Below, in pieces: positions 15,345 to 23,907 of a DNA stretch of 57,000 nucleotides. Position 1 is the first letter of the stretch; every line of letters starts with the position of its first letter. The DNA is taken from NCBI RefSeq assembly GCF_000155955.1, contig NZ_GG697143.2:163618-220617 (forward strand). Direction: 5' to 3'. A program made the translations under genes and the position numbers. Origin of the DNA: Mitsuokella multacida DSM 20544 (GTDB taxonomy: Bacteria; Bacillota; Negativicutes; Selenomonadales; Selenomonadaceae). Under the pieces are notes generated by a model that was not told the origin of the DNA, ran no database searches, and worked only from the letters and a program-made list of their open reading frames with translations.

Positions 15345-17831
15345 ATGCATTTGGAGAAGGACCATTTAAAAGCGGGACAGATTATGTCCGTACAGATTGT
15401 GGAGGATTGTTCTGCTGCACAACATTCTCATGGAGATATCGAGCTCTTATACATTCTGTCTGGCTATGTCCAGGTCACAGTAGGCAGTGAAAACCAGTCT
15501 CTGAAAGAACGTGATATACTCGTCATCAATGCGAACCGCGAACACAGCTATATCGGCAGTGAGGGGATGCTCATGGCTCGCTTCCTGATTTCCCTGCAGG
15601 GGATCAAGGAAATGATGGGACAGAGCATTGTCCTATTGCGGTGCTGCTCTGCGAGAGAACAGCATGAGGCGTTTTCCAGCCTTCGCTTTCTCATTGGCCG
15701 CATCCTCAACGATATCCTGACACACAACAACTCGCAGATTTACCGCAACAGCCTCTATTATCAGATGCTGCACATCCTGACGAGCAATTTCCTGATACCG
15801 CCGGAGGAAATCCACTATCGAACGGATGTGGATAAGGATGAACTGCGCCTGCAGGAAATCTTTGCCTACATTCGGACCAATTACCGCCATAATATCCGGC
15901 TGAAAGACTTGGCGCAGCACTTGTTCCTCAGTGAGACGTATGTATCGAAGTACATCTCGCAGAAGTGTGGCATCAACTTTGTCGGGCTCGTCAATCACAT
16001 TCGCTTGGAATATGCGATGGATGACCTCATCGAATCAGATGTCAGCATCATTCATTTAGCCATGGACAATGGCTTCGTCAGTGTGGCGGCGTTCAATCAT
16101 TATTTCCAGCAGGCCTATCAGATGAACCCGTCTGCCTTCCGCAAGCGCTACCGCCAGCAGCGCAGGGAGCAGCAGGAGCGGGTGAAGAATATCCAGAAAG
16201 AACAGGAGGTCAAGCAGCGCATCGATGCCTTCCTGCGCGAGGAAGCAGATGGCGGTACGGCTTACGATCGCCGTGAAATCACGGTGCAGGTAGATACCGC
16301 CATAGATGGGATGCATTTCGAGAAAGCCAATCTCGTAGCTGTCATCAATGTGGGAACCGCAGTGGAACTTCTCGATGCTGGTCTCCGGGCGCAGTTGCTT
16401 GCATCACAGAGACGTCTGGGCTTCCGCTACGTCCGTTTCTGGAATCTGTATGGTGAGGGCATGAATTTCGATATCCACGCGAAGGGACCTCTGAATTTTA
16501 ACCGTCTCGACAATATCTTGGACTTCCTGCTCGAACATCAGCTGCGGCCTTACATTGAGCTTGGCTGCAAACCATACCGCATCCTGCGCACGACAAAGAC
16601 GGCAGTGCGCGATGACTATGCCCCGAACGGGGATTTCCGGGACCTCCAGGAGGAGCGGGAGTTCTATCGGCAGCTGGCTGTACATCTGGAACAGCGCTAT
16701 GGCGACAAGGAAGTAGCGAATTGGTTTTTTGAATTGCGCATGAAAGAGCACTCGGTTTTTCAGGGCAGCCAGTTTTCTTATACGCCCTTGTCTGCAGCAG
16801 ATCATCAACAGTTCTTCCGGGAATTTGATGCAGTTGCTGCAGTGTTGCAGCAAAGTCTCCCGTCACTCCGGTTGGGGGGAGGTGGCTTCCCCGTTCAGCA
16901 TTATGGCCGGGAAGAGCTGCAGGCATGCGTAGAGCGTTGGTTGAAGAATCATGTGCGCCCTGCGTTCATCAGTATGACAGGCTTTCCTTATCATCTGGAA
17001 CAGCACGAGGGCGATATGTATTTTGAGAAGCGCATTACGGATGAAGAATTCATCCGGCATAACGTACAGCTGATGGAACGTGTCTTAGCAAGCGTTGGTT
17101 TGGCAGGCGTCCCGATACATCTGTCAGAATACGCCATGAGCCTGTCGAGCCGCAATGCGATGAATGACAGCTGCTATCGAGGCGCATTCCTGATGCGTAC
17201 GCTCATTTCCTGCGTGAGTTGCCAGAATCTGCTCATGGGACAGTGGCTTTTTTCGGATCTCCACAGCGAGTATAAGGATACGCGGGGACTGCTGTTTGGT
17301 GGCAGCGGCTTGGTGACGCGCGATGGCATCCCGAAGCCGGCCTGGTTCGCCTTTGATTTCTTCCATGCCTGTCATGATAGGTTCCTGGCAATGGAAGAGC
17401 ACTGCCTTGTCACGGGCGGGGAGGACATAGGCTACCGCTTGGTCTGCCATAACGGCAAGCATCTGAACTATCATTATTACATGACGCCAGAGGACCAGGT
17501 AGATGGGAGAGCAATCAGTACATATCTTGAGGACCGGGATGTACTTTGCTTGCACATCGTTCTGCGTCATCTGAAGAACGGACGCTATATTATCCGGCAG
17601 AGGCGCATTGACGATGGTGATGGCAGCATCCAGGATGAATGGAATGAGCTTGACTGCATGGAAGGGCTGACCAGTCTGGAAGTCCGTCATCTCGCCAAGA
17701 TTACGATGGCTCATCTGAGCATCCGCCATCGGCAGGTTGAGGATGGGACACTGCAGTTGGACCTGGAGTTGCGGCCCGATGAGATACGCTATCTGGAAAT
17801 CAGCAAATCATTGGATTGGCTTGAATCTTGA
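15345..17831 (+). CDS. AraC-family regulator with cupin sensor and C-terminal GH39-like domain
   Basis: The 828-residue product has an N-terminal cupin-type sensor (about 10-95, AQHSHGDIELLYILSGYV), a two-helix-turn-helix AraC DNA-binding domain (about 170-275, LKDLAQHLFLSETYVSKYISQ ... AAFNHYFQQAYQMNPSAFRKRYR) and a domain like glycoside hydrolase family 39 (about 310-700). In GH39 enzymes the acid/base lies in a WNEP motif; the aligned stretch here is FELRMKEH (462-469), where the catalytic Glu appears replaced, while the nucleophile-like Glu is kept (SEYAMS, E595). It is therefore probably a sugar sensor and not an enzyme. ATG 15345 is very close to GAGGTGA; TTG 15351 gives better spacing. 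It likely controls the surrounding genes. Confidence 0.88.
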   Translation: MHLEKDHLKAGQIMSVQIVEDCSAAQHSHGDIELLYILSGYVQVTVGSENQSLKERDILVINANREHSYIGSEGMLMARFLISLQGIKEMMGQSIVLLRCCSAREQHEAFSSLRFLIGRILNDILTHNNSQIYRNSLYYQMLHILTSNFLIPPEEIHYRTDVDKDELRLQEIFAYIRTNYRHNIRLKDLAQHLFLSETYVSKYISQKCGINFVGLVNHIRLEYAMDDLIESDVSIIHLAMDNGFVSVAAFNHYFQQAYQMNPSAFRKRYRQQRREQQERVKNIQKEQEVKQRIDAFLREEADGGTAYDRREITVQVDTAIDGMHFEKANLVAVINVGTAVELLDAGLRAQLLASQRRLGFRYVRFWNLYGEGMNFDIHAKGPLNFNRLDNILDFLLEHQLRPYIELGCKPYRILRTTKTAVRDDYAPNGDFRDLQEEREFYRQLAVHLEQRYGDKEVANWFFELRMKEHSVFQGSQFSYTPLSAADHQQFFREFDAVAAVLQQSLPSLRLGGGGFPVQHYGREELQACVERWLKNHVRPAFISMTGFPYHLEQHEGDMYFEKRITDEEFIRHNVQLMERVLASVGLAGVPIHLSEYAMSLSSRNAMNDSCYRGAFLMRTLISCVSCQNLLMGQWLFSDLHSEYKDTRGLLFGGSGLVTRDGIPKPAWFAFDFFHACHDRFLAMEEHCLVTGGEDIGYRLVCHNGKHLNYHYYMTPEDQVDGRAISTYLEDRDVLCLHIVLRHLKNGRYIIRQRRIDDGDGSIQDEWNELDCMEGLTSLEVRHLAKITMAHLSIRHRQVEDGTLQLDLELRPDEIRYLEISKSLDWLES

Positions 17832-17848
17832 ACACAACGCTGATGAGT

Positions 17849-17900
17849 CGACATCATGACAAGAAACAGGGATAAAATCTTGTTGTGATGTCGGCTTTTT
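17849..17900 (+). terminator. Rho-independent terminator after the AraC regulator
   Basis: CGACATCA (from 17849) pairs with TGATGTCG (17886-17893), with further pairing of ACAAG and CTTGT inside, and then TTTTTT. A possible -10 box TACAAT (17969-17974) with a weak -35 lies downstream for the next gene. Confidence 0.8.
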
Positions 17901-18029
17901 TATTGAATATCATAAATAAACTCACTGATATGGATGTATTGTGCGGAGAAGCGCGGGGGAGAAATCGGTACAATATAGGTACAGTAAAGAAGTCAAGAAA
18001 TCCTGATACAAAGAAAAGAGGGGCTTATC

Positions 18030-18950
18030 ATGATGAAGTTTGGTTTACTGACATCCATTCTTGAGGGAACGACATTTGAAGAAGCAGTTGACTTTGCTGC
18101 CGAGAATGGCCTGGAGTGTCTGGAAGTGGCCTGCTGGCCGAATTCGGGCGGGGCGAAGCGCCGCTACGCTGGTGTCTGCCACATTGATGCGGAAGCGCTG
18201 ACGCCGGAACGCGCAGCAGAGATTCGCACCTATTGCCAGAAGAGAGGCGTCGCAATCTCGGCCCTCGGCTATTATCCCAACACGTTGGACCCGGATCTTG
18301 CGAAGCGCAAGGCATATATCGCGCACCTCTACGCGCTGATCGATGCGGCGGCGATGCTCGAGGTCAATATGGTAACGACGTTCCTCGGCCGCATCACCGA
18401 CCAGTCGGTGGAACAGAATCTCTCTGTGGTCAAGGAAGTATGGCCGCCAATCCTCGAGTATGCCCAGAAAAAAGGCGTCAAGATCGCCATCGAGAACTGT
18501 CCGATGTGGTTCACCGAAGATGAGTGGCCGGGCGGACAGAATCTCATGACGAGTCCTGCGAACTGGCGCAAGGTATTCGAAATCCTGCCGTATGACAATT
18601 TCGGCATTAACTACGATCCGTCCCATTTCGTCTGGCAGCAGATTGACTATATCAAGCCAATCTATGAGTTCAAGGACCGTATCTTCCACGTGCACTTCAA
18701 GGATATCAAACTTCTGCACGACAGACTGGCAGATGTAGGTGTCATGGCTTGCCCGTTGGAGTACATGAAGCCGAAGATTCCGGGACTCGGTGATGTGGAC
18801 TGGGGCAAGTACGTTTCGGCACTCAGTGATATCGGCTACGATGGATACAGCGTCATCGAAGTCGAGGATAAAGCATACGAGGGCACACTTGACGATGCGA
18901 AGCGTGCGGTCAAAGTGGCAGCGCATTATCTGCGCAATTTCGTCGGCTGA
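18030..18950 (+). CDS. Sugar phosphate isomerase/epimerase family protein
   Basis: This 306-residue TIM barrel of the AP-endonuclease-2/xylose-isomerase-like superfamily has the metal-binding set E155 (AIENCP), D196 (NYDPSHF), H222 (HVHFKD) and E277 (VIEVED). It is distinct from the deglycosidase alpha subunit at 9459. Relatives near glycoside 3-keto pathways isomerise or hydrate keto sugars; here it could convert the unsaturated or 3-keto sugar released by the deglycosidase, but the sequence does not fix the substrate. It has its own promoter region after a terminator, so it is a separate unit that may share the AraC regulator. The start has AGAGGGG upstream; a second ATG follows directly. 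Confidence 0.85.
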   Translation: MMKFGLLTSILEGTTFEEAVDFAAENGLECLEVACWPNSGGAKRRYAGVCHIDAEALTPERAAEIRTYCQKRGVAISALGYYPNTLDPDLAKRKAYIAHLYALIDAAAMLEVNMVTTFLGRITDQSVEQNLSVVKEVWPPILEYAQKKGVKIAIENCPMWFTEDEWPGGQNLMTSPANWRKVFEILPYDNFGINYDPSHFVWQQIDYIKPIYEFKDRIFHVHFKDIKLLHDRLADVGVMACPLEYMKPKIPGLGDVDWGKYVSALSDIGYDGYSVIEVEDKAYEGTLDDAKRAVKVAAHYLRNFVG

Positions 18951-19016
18951 GGCAGAGATAAAGACTGCCGACAAGATTAGAGATGAAGCGATAAGATGAA
19001 GGAAGGAGCGTACGGA

Positions 19017-19718
19017 ATGGGAGAAATGAGATTTTCTGCAGTAATCCGCTTGCTGATCTATATCGCAGGGATTGTTTCCGTATCATTGGGCATTGTCTTG
19101 TGCAAAAAGTGTGGCTTTGGCATCTCACCAATCAGCAGTATCCCCTTTGTACTGGAGGCCGCAATTCCCCTTACATTCGGTACATTGACGATGCTCTTCC
19201 ACTTGGCAAACACAATCCTGCAGATGGTGATGGCACGCGAGATTACGGTGAAATATCTCTTGCAGGTGCCTGTGGCCATTCTGTTTGGCCAGATAATCGA
19301 TCTCCTGCAGTTCTTCATCGTTCCGGACACATCGGATTTTCTGCTTGCTGTTTTCTATCTTGTCGGCAGCATTATCTTTACCGCAATCGGGATGGTCCTG
19401 ATGATCAACATGCATCTCGTCCAGAATCCGCCAGATGGCTTTGTCTATCTGCTGAGCCTTCGCACTGGTCATGGACTCGGATGCGATAAGGTTCTTTATG
19501 ACAGTGCCTGTGTCGTCATTTCTATAGCGGTTGGCTTGATGCTTTACGGCAACCTGTACGGGATGGGGGCAGCGACAATCCTTTCGGCAATCTTTGTCGG
19601 CCGCCTGATCCGACCACTGAATCCTGTATTCTTGCGTTTGATGCAGAGATGGGATGTGGATGGGACGACGGGCAGTGCTACGGAAATGGAAGAGGCGACG
19701 GAACCGGCAGCCGAATGA
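19017..19718 (+). CDS. YczE/YyaS/YitT-family integral membrane protein
   Basis: The product (233 residues) has about five or six membrane helices and the family's CGFGISPISSIPFVL and GHGLGCDKVLYD-like motifs. YczE-type proteins are membrane proteins of unclear role; several sit beside biosynthetic or transport genes. The start at 19017 follows GGAAGGAG; an in-frame ATG at 18996 precedes that site and is rejected. It lies 66 bases after the isomerase and just before a HAD phosphatase, so the three may be one transcript. The C-terminal tail is acidic and probably cytoplasmic. Confidence 0.8.
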   Translation: MGEMRFSAVIRLLIYIAGIVSVSLGIVLCKKCGFGISPISSIPFVLEAAIPLTFGTLTMLFHLANTILQMVMAREITVKYLLQVPVAILFGQIIDLLQFFIVPDTSDFLLAVFYLVGSIIFTAIGMVLMINMHLVQNPPDGFVYLLSLRTGHGLGCDKVLYDSACVVISIAVGLMLYGNLYGMGAATILSAIFVGRLIRPLNPVFLRLMQRWDVDGTTGSATEMEEATEPAAE

Positions 19719-19781
19719 GTTATGCGTGATGATGAGCGATATGGGGCGATTCCTGTACGAGAAGCAAAGGAGCGAATGAAG

Positions 19782-20633
19782 ATGATCAAGGCGATTTTTT
19801 CGGATATGGATGGCACCTTGCTCAATGAAGCAGGGCGGCTGCCGACAGGGTTCGGTGAGCTGGCTGCACAGTTGCGAAGCAGGGGCGTCATCTTTGCTCC
19901 TGCTTCGGGGCGGCAGTATGCATCATTAGCAAGGACATTTGCATCGTATCGCGAGGACTTCCTGTTCATCGCCGAGAATGGTGCGCTGGTCCGCTATCGG
20001 GAAAAGACCATCTTTTCCTGCCCGATTGACGAGAATCTCGTCTGGGATGTCCTTGATGCGGTGCTTGGCAAACCGGATATCTTCCCCGTGCTCTGTGGTC
20101 TGCGCCACGCTTATGTGTTGAGGCAACAAGCGAGGGATTCTCTGCTTCAGGGCATTGAGCCGTATTACCCCAATCATGTGTTGGTGCATTCCTTTGCTGA
20201 TGTAGAAGATGTTTGTGTGAAAATCGCTTTATTCGATGACAGCGGACAGGCAGGTCAGCATATCCTGCCGTATGTCAAGACTTTTTCCAGCAAACTGCAG
20301 CTCGTGGAATCGAGCGGGTTCTGGCTGGACATCATGCAAAAAGGCGTGAACAAGGGAAAGGCAATCAAGGCCGTCTGCTCACGTTTTGGTTGGCAGTCGG
20401 GGGAGTGTGCAGCTTTCGGCGACTGGCTCAACGATGTTGAGATGATGAAGGCGGTTCGCTACAGCTTCGCAATGGCTAACGCGCATTCATCTGTCAAGCA
20501 AGCAGCGCATTTTACGACGTTGACCAACAAAGAGAACGGTGTGCTGCTTGGTATCCAGGGCTTGATTCAGAAAGGCTTGCTGTATTCTCCAGGGCAGCAT
20601 GGTGATTTATCTCCAGATTGCCTTCCCGCATGA
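19782..20633 (+). CDS. Cof-type HAD-IIB phosphatase
   Basis: The 283-residue product starts with the nucleophile motif FSDMDGTLL (D8, D10) and ends with the metal motif FGDWLNDVEMMKAV, with the Lys of motif III at NKGKAI. This is the HAD subfamily IIB layout with a cap between motifs I and III, typical of sugar or cofactor phosphatases. ATG 19782 was chosen because AAAGGAG sits 9 bases upstream; starts at 19776 and 19722 are less well placed. It follows the YczE-like gene closely and is closed by a bidirectional terminator. Substrate unknown. Confidence 0.9.
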   Translation: MIKAIFSDMDGTLLNEAGRLPTGFGELAAQLRSRGVIFAPASGRQYASLARTFASYREDFLFIAENGALVRYREKTIFSCPIDENLVWDVLDAVLGKPDIFPVLCGLRHAYVLRQQARDSLLQGIEPYYPNHVLVHSFADVEDVCVKIALFDDSGQAGQHILPYVKTFSSKLQLVESSGFWLDIMQKGVNKGKAIKAVCSRFGWQSGECAAFGDWLNDVEMMKAVRYSFAMANAHSSVKQAAHFTTLTNKENGVLLGIQGLIQKGLLYSPGQHGDLSPDCLPA

Positions 20634-20686
20634 CATAAGACCCCTTCCTGGCTCTTTCCTTGATTTATCTTTGCGGGATTGCACAT

Positions 20687-20722
20687 AAAAAGCGGCTGTA
20701 CGCGATGTACAGCCGCTCTTTT
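20687..20722. terminator. Bidirectional terminator between convergent genes
   Basis: AGCGGCTGTAC and GTACAGCCGCT form a perfect stem, with A-rich sequence on the left and T-rich on the right, so it works for the HAD gene and for the minus-strand unit. Confidence 0.85.
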
Positions 20723-20726
20723 CATG

Positions 20727-20810
20727 TCAATCTTCGACGTCCCGTGTCTCGAGATAGAAGAAGAACGCGGTGACGATGATGGCTAAGATCAGCCAGATGG
20801 AAGATGGCAT
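20727..20810 (-). CDS. 27-residue single-span membrane peptide
   Basis: A short frame encodes MPSSIWLILAIIVTAFFFYL followed by ETRDVED and a stop. It has one hydrophobic helix of about 16 residues and an acidic C-terminal tail. A full AGGAGGT ribosome site lies 4 bases before the ATG, and a terminator lies right after the stop, which together make translation likely. It is the last reading frame of a minus-strand group after the DNA glycosylase, 61 bases away. I do not recognise a family; small accessory subunits of transporters or oxidases look like this. Confidence 0.6.
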   Translation of the reverse strand: MPSSIWLILAIIVTAFFFYLETRDVED

Positions 20811-20871
20811 ATGGACCTCCTGTCGATGATGGCACGGGGGTGATTCGGCAGCGGATGGATATTTCAGTCCG

Positions 20872-21396
20872 CTATATCTTGTTCTCAGTATAGCAGAGGA
20901 TTCCCGACTCTGTCAAAGCTTTTCGCCAGGCCGCTTCGAGCATGGGCAGGCGCCAGCGGGCGTTGGCCGGGCTCGTCGAGGGCATGGCGTGGAAGGCGAT
21001 GTCGGGGCGCGCGAGCAGCGCCTTGTTGTAGCGCTTGAAGGCCTGCGCCGACTTGCCGCCATTGAAGTAGATGGCCCGTATCCCGGGGTACTCCTGCAAG
21101 AGCGCCGCAAAGTCATTGCCCTGTTCGTTGCGGATGGCGGAGTCGAGGCTGCCCTCGCGCTCGCAGCTGCCGATGGAGTCCCAGAGGGCAATGTGGTGGC
21201 GCAGCAGCATGGCGAGCCTTTCCTCATAGGCGGAGGGCAGTGCTTCGCCGAGCAGATGGGCCATCATCGGCCAGAAGCGGTTCTGGGGATGGGCGTAGTA
21301 CTGCTGCGCTTCGAGCGACTTGACGCCGGGCATGGAGCCGAGGATCAGCGCGCGGCAGTCTTTATCGATGTTGGGCCTTAGGCCAATGCAGAGCAT
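20872..21396 (-). CDS. DNA-deoxyinosine (hypoxanthine-DNA) glycosylase, UDG superfamily
   Basis: This 174-residue protein of the uracil-DNA glycosylase superfamily, family 6 (HDG), removes hypoxanthine arising from adenine deamination. The family start motif LILGSMPGVKSLEAQQYYAHPQNRFWPMM is complete, and the second motif appears as MPSTSPANARW near the C-terminus. The gene lies 37 bases after patB and may be co-transcribed with it. ATG 21396 has AAGGT about 8 bases upstream. The G:U/T Mug-type enzymes are the nearest alternative, but GSMPG favours HDG. Confidence 0.88.
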   Translation of the reverse strand: MLCIGLRPNIDKDCRALILGSMPGVKSLEAQQYYAHPQNRFWPMMAHLLGEALPSAYEERLAMLLRHHIALWDSIGSCEREGSLDSAIRNEQGNDFAALLQEYPGIRAIYFNGGKSAQAFKRYNKALLARPDIAFHAMPSTSPANARWRLPMLEAAWRKALTESGILCYTENKI

Positions 21397-21433
21397 GTTG
21401 ATGCGACCTTTCTAGATGCGTGTGTCAGTGGAT

Positions 21434-22609
21434 TCAGCGATTCTCGAACGCCTTGGCGAGATGCTCGAGGCCATCTTCGAGCGTGCTCCAGGGGCAGGCG
21501 ATGTTGAAGCGCTGGAAGCCGCGGCCCGCCTTGCCGAAGATGTGGCCGGAGTCGAGCCAGAGGTTGGCGTCGTTGATGATGATGTCGTCGAGCTCCTCGT
21601 CAGAGAGACCGTAGGCCGAGAAGTCGAGCCAGAGCAGATACGTGCCCTCAGGTTCAATCAACGTGACCTTAGGCATCCTTTCGGCGAGGAAGGCCTTTGT
21701 CTTCTGGTAATTGCTCTCGATGTAGGCAAGGAGCTCCTTGAGCCAGTCGGCGCCGTGCTCATAGGCGGCTTGGGCGGCGAAGAGGCCGAGCGCGTTGGGC
21801 TGGCTGTAGCCGGCCGCCGAGATCTCGGCGCGGAAGCGCTTGCGCAGTTCATCATTCTCGATGAAGATGTTCGAGATCTGCAGGCCGGCGAGGTTGAAGG
21901 TCTTCGACGGCGAGGTGCAGGTGATGGTCTGCGCCGCAATCTCCGGCGAGAGGGAGGCGAGCGGCGTGTGCTGGAAGCCCGGGCGCATGAACTCCTCGTG
22001 GATCTCGTCGGAGACGATCAGCACGCTGTGCTTGAGGCAGATTGAGGCGATGCGCAGCAGTTCCTCGCGCGTCCAGACGCGGCCGGCCGGATTGTGCGGG
22101 CTGCAGAGCAGGAAGAGCTTGACTTCATTCTTGATGATCTTATCTTCAAAGTCGGCAAAGTCAATCTCGTAGTGGCCGTCCTGAAGGACGAGCGGGCTGT
22201 TGACGAGCAGGCGCCCGTTCTGGCGGATGACCTCGCTGAACGGGTAGTAGACGGGCTGCTGCAGGAGGACGGCGTCGCCGGGCTCCGTGAAGCAGCGCAC
22301 GGCCGTGGCTAGTGCGAAGACGACGCCCGGCGTGATGGTCAGGGCCTTCGTCGAGGGCGTCCAGCCGTGGTGTTTTGTCATCCAGTCGACGATGGTCTGC
22401 TTGTACGATTCCTTCGGGTCGGTGTAGCCGAAGATGCCGTGCTGGACGCGGCGCGTGAGCTCTTCGATGACGGGCTGCGGCGTGCGGAAGTCCATATCGG
22501 CGACCCAGAACGGCAGGATGCCCTGCGGATAGCCGCGCTCGACGGCGAAGTCGTATTTGAGGCACGAGGTGCCGCGACGGTTGATGACTGTATCAAAATC
22601 GGTAGGCAT
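21434..22609 (-). CDS. patB: MalY/PatB-family pyridoxal-phosphate C-S lyase
   Basis: The 391-residue aminotransferase-fold enzyme is of the cystathionine beta-lyase / PatB type, cleaving C-S bonds of cystathionine or cysteine. The N-terminal segment DTVINRRGTSCLKYDFAVERG resembles the 'RxGTxSxKWD' signature. Cofactor motifs include SPHNPAGRVW and the lysine in TSPSKTFNLAGLQ, so PLP binding is intact. It follows a trans-sulfuration enzyme by 39 bases on the same strand, pointing to methionine or cysteine metabolism. It could also generate H2S from cysteine. Confidence 0.9.
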   Translation of the reverse strand: MPTDFDTVINRRGTSCLKYDFAVERGYPQGILPFWVADMDFRTPQPVIEELTRRVQHGIFGYTDPKESYKQTIVDWMTKHHGWTPSTKALTITPGVVFALATAVRCFTEPGDAVLLQQPVYYPFSEVIRQNGRLLVNSPLVLQDGHYEIDFADFEDKIIKNEVKLFLLCSPHNPAGRVWTREELLRIASICLKHSVLIVSDEIHEEFMRPGFQHTPLASLSPEIAAQTITCTSPSKTFNLAGLQISNIFIENDELRKRFRAEISAAGYSQPNALGLFAAQAAYEHGADWLKELLAYIESNYQKTKAFLAERMPKVTLIEPEGTYLLWLDFSAYGLSDEELDDIIINDANLWLDSGHIFGKAGRGFQRFNIACPWSTLEDGLEHLAKAFENR

Positions 22610-22648
22610 AGAATCACTCGCTTTCTGTACGGTTCAAGAGAAAAGGGA

Positions 22649-23788
22649 TCAGCCGTTCAGGGCCTGGTCAAGGTCGGCGATGATGTCATCGACTGCCTCG
22701 ATACCGATGGAAAGGCGCAGCAGCCGGTCATCGAGGCCTGTGCGCGCGAGCAGCTCTTTTGGCATCTCAGCGTGCGTCTGGGCAATCGGGTAGGTCAGCA
22801 GGCTCTCGACGCCGCCGAGGCTCTCGGCAAAGGCGATGAGTTTGAGCCGGCCGAGCACGCGCACGGCGTGCTCCGGCGACTCGGTCTTGAACGAGATCAT
22901 GCTGCCGAAGCCCGTGGCCTGGCTCTCGTGGAGCGCGTGGCCCGGATGGTCGGGCAGTCCGACGTAGTAGACGTCGGTGACTGTCGGCTGCGTCCGGAGC
23001 CACTCGGCGACCTTCATGGCACTCTGCGCCTGGCGCTCGACGCGGATGCCGAGCGTCTTGATGCTGCGCAGCAGCAGCCACGAGTCGATCGGCGTGAGGT
23101 TCGGCCCCTCCGACTTGATGTAGAGCTCGAGGTCCTGGCCGTAGTCGGAGGCGGCGTCGGCAATCGCGATGACGCCCGCGATGATGTCGTTATGGCCGCA
23201 GAGGTACTTCGTCGCGCTGTGGACGACGATGTCGGCGCCGAGCGTCAGCGGTTTCTGGACGTGCGGCGAGAGGAAGGTGTTGTCGACGGTGAGCAGGGCG
23301 CCGTTCTTGTGGGCGAGCTCGGCGATGGCGCGGATGTCGCTGACGAGCATCATCGGATTCGACGGCGTCTCGATGAAGATCATCTTCGTCTCCGGGCGGA
23401 TTTTCGCGGCCGTCGCTTCGAGGTCGGCCGTGTTGACGTAGTCAAACGTCAGGCCGTACTTCTTGTAGATGTCGTTGACGAGTCGGACTGTGCCGCCGTA
23501 GAGGTCTTCGGAGAGCAGGATGTGGTCGCCGGGATTCAGCAGGTGGAGCACCATGTTGATGGCGGCCATGCCCGACGAGACGGCCCAGGCGCGCTGGCCG
23601 CGCTCGAGCTTCGCGAGGACGTCCTCGAGCTCCTTGCGCGTCGGATTGGCGACGCGGCCGTAGTCGAAGCCCGTGCTCTGCTTGTAGCCGGGATGGCGGT
23701 AGGTGGCCGAGAGGTAGATCGGTTCACTGATGGCACCGGTTGCATCGTATTGGTGACAGCCGTGCACTTCAAGGGTGTAGTCGTTCAT
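22649..23788 (-). CDS. Trans-sulfuration PLP enzyme (cystathionine gamma-synthase / gamma-lyase family)
   Basis: The 379-residue Cys/Met-metabolism PLP enzyme has the lysine motif VVHSATKYLCGHND, the phosphate-binding SSGMAAI and the segment YGRVANPTRKELE. Members make cystathionine from O-acyl-homoserine or break cystathionine to cysteine; sequence by eye does not separate these, so no symbol is given. Start 23788 is supported by AGGAGGG just upstream; the longer frame to 23833 has no such site. Its partner patB follows directly, and together they could run homoserine-ester to homocysteine. A sigma70 promoter lies at 23858-23887. Confidence 0.9.
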   Translation of the reverse strand: MNDYTLEVHGCHQYDATGAISEPIYLSATYRHPGYKQSTGFDYGRVANPTRKELEDVLAKLERGQRAWAVSSGMAAINMVLHLLNPGDHILLSEDLYGGTVRLVNDIYKKYGLTFDYVNTADLEATAAKIRPETKMIFIETPSNPMMLVSDIRAIAELAHKNGALLTVDNTFLSPHVQKPLTLGADIVVHSATKYLCGHNDIIAGVIAIADAASDYGQDLELYIKSEGPNLTPIDSWLLLRSIKTLGIRVERQAQSAMKVAEWLRTQPTVTDVYYVGLPDHPGHALHESQATGFGSMISFKTESPEHAVRVLGRLKLIAFAESLGGVESLLTYPIAQTHAEMPKELLARTGLDDRLLRLSIGIEAVDDIIADLDQALNG

Positions 23789-23857
23789 AGAATCCCTCCT
23801 GATGGGCAGAATGAGCAAAACTCCTAAAGACATATCGTTCTAGTATGTATAGCTGAT

Positions 23858-23887
23858 ATTATAAGGGAAAACGGCCCCTTTTGTCAA
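23858..23887 (-). promoter_or_regulatory. Sigma70 promoter of the trans-sulfuration operon
   Basis: On the minus strand TTGACA (23887-23882) and TATAAT (23863-23858) are separated by 18 bases. No S-box (SAM) or T-box structure is recognisable in the short leader. Confidence 0.8.
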
Positions 23888-23907
23888 TGATATAGACTCT
23901 CGGTCTG

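Noticed and set aside
23834-23907. Possible S-box or T-box riboswitch before the trans-sulfuration operon
   Set aside because: The leader between the promoter and the ATG is too short and shows no such fold.
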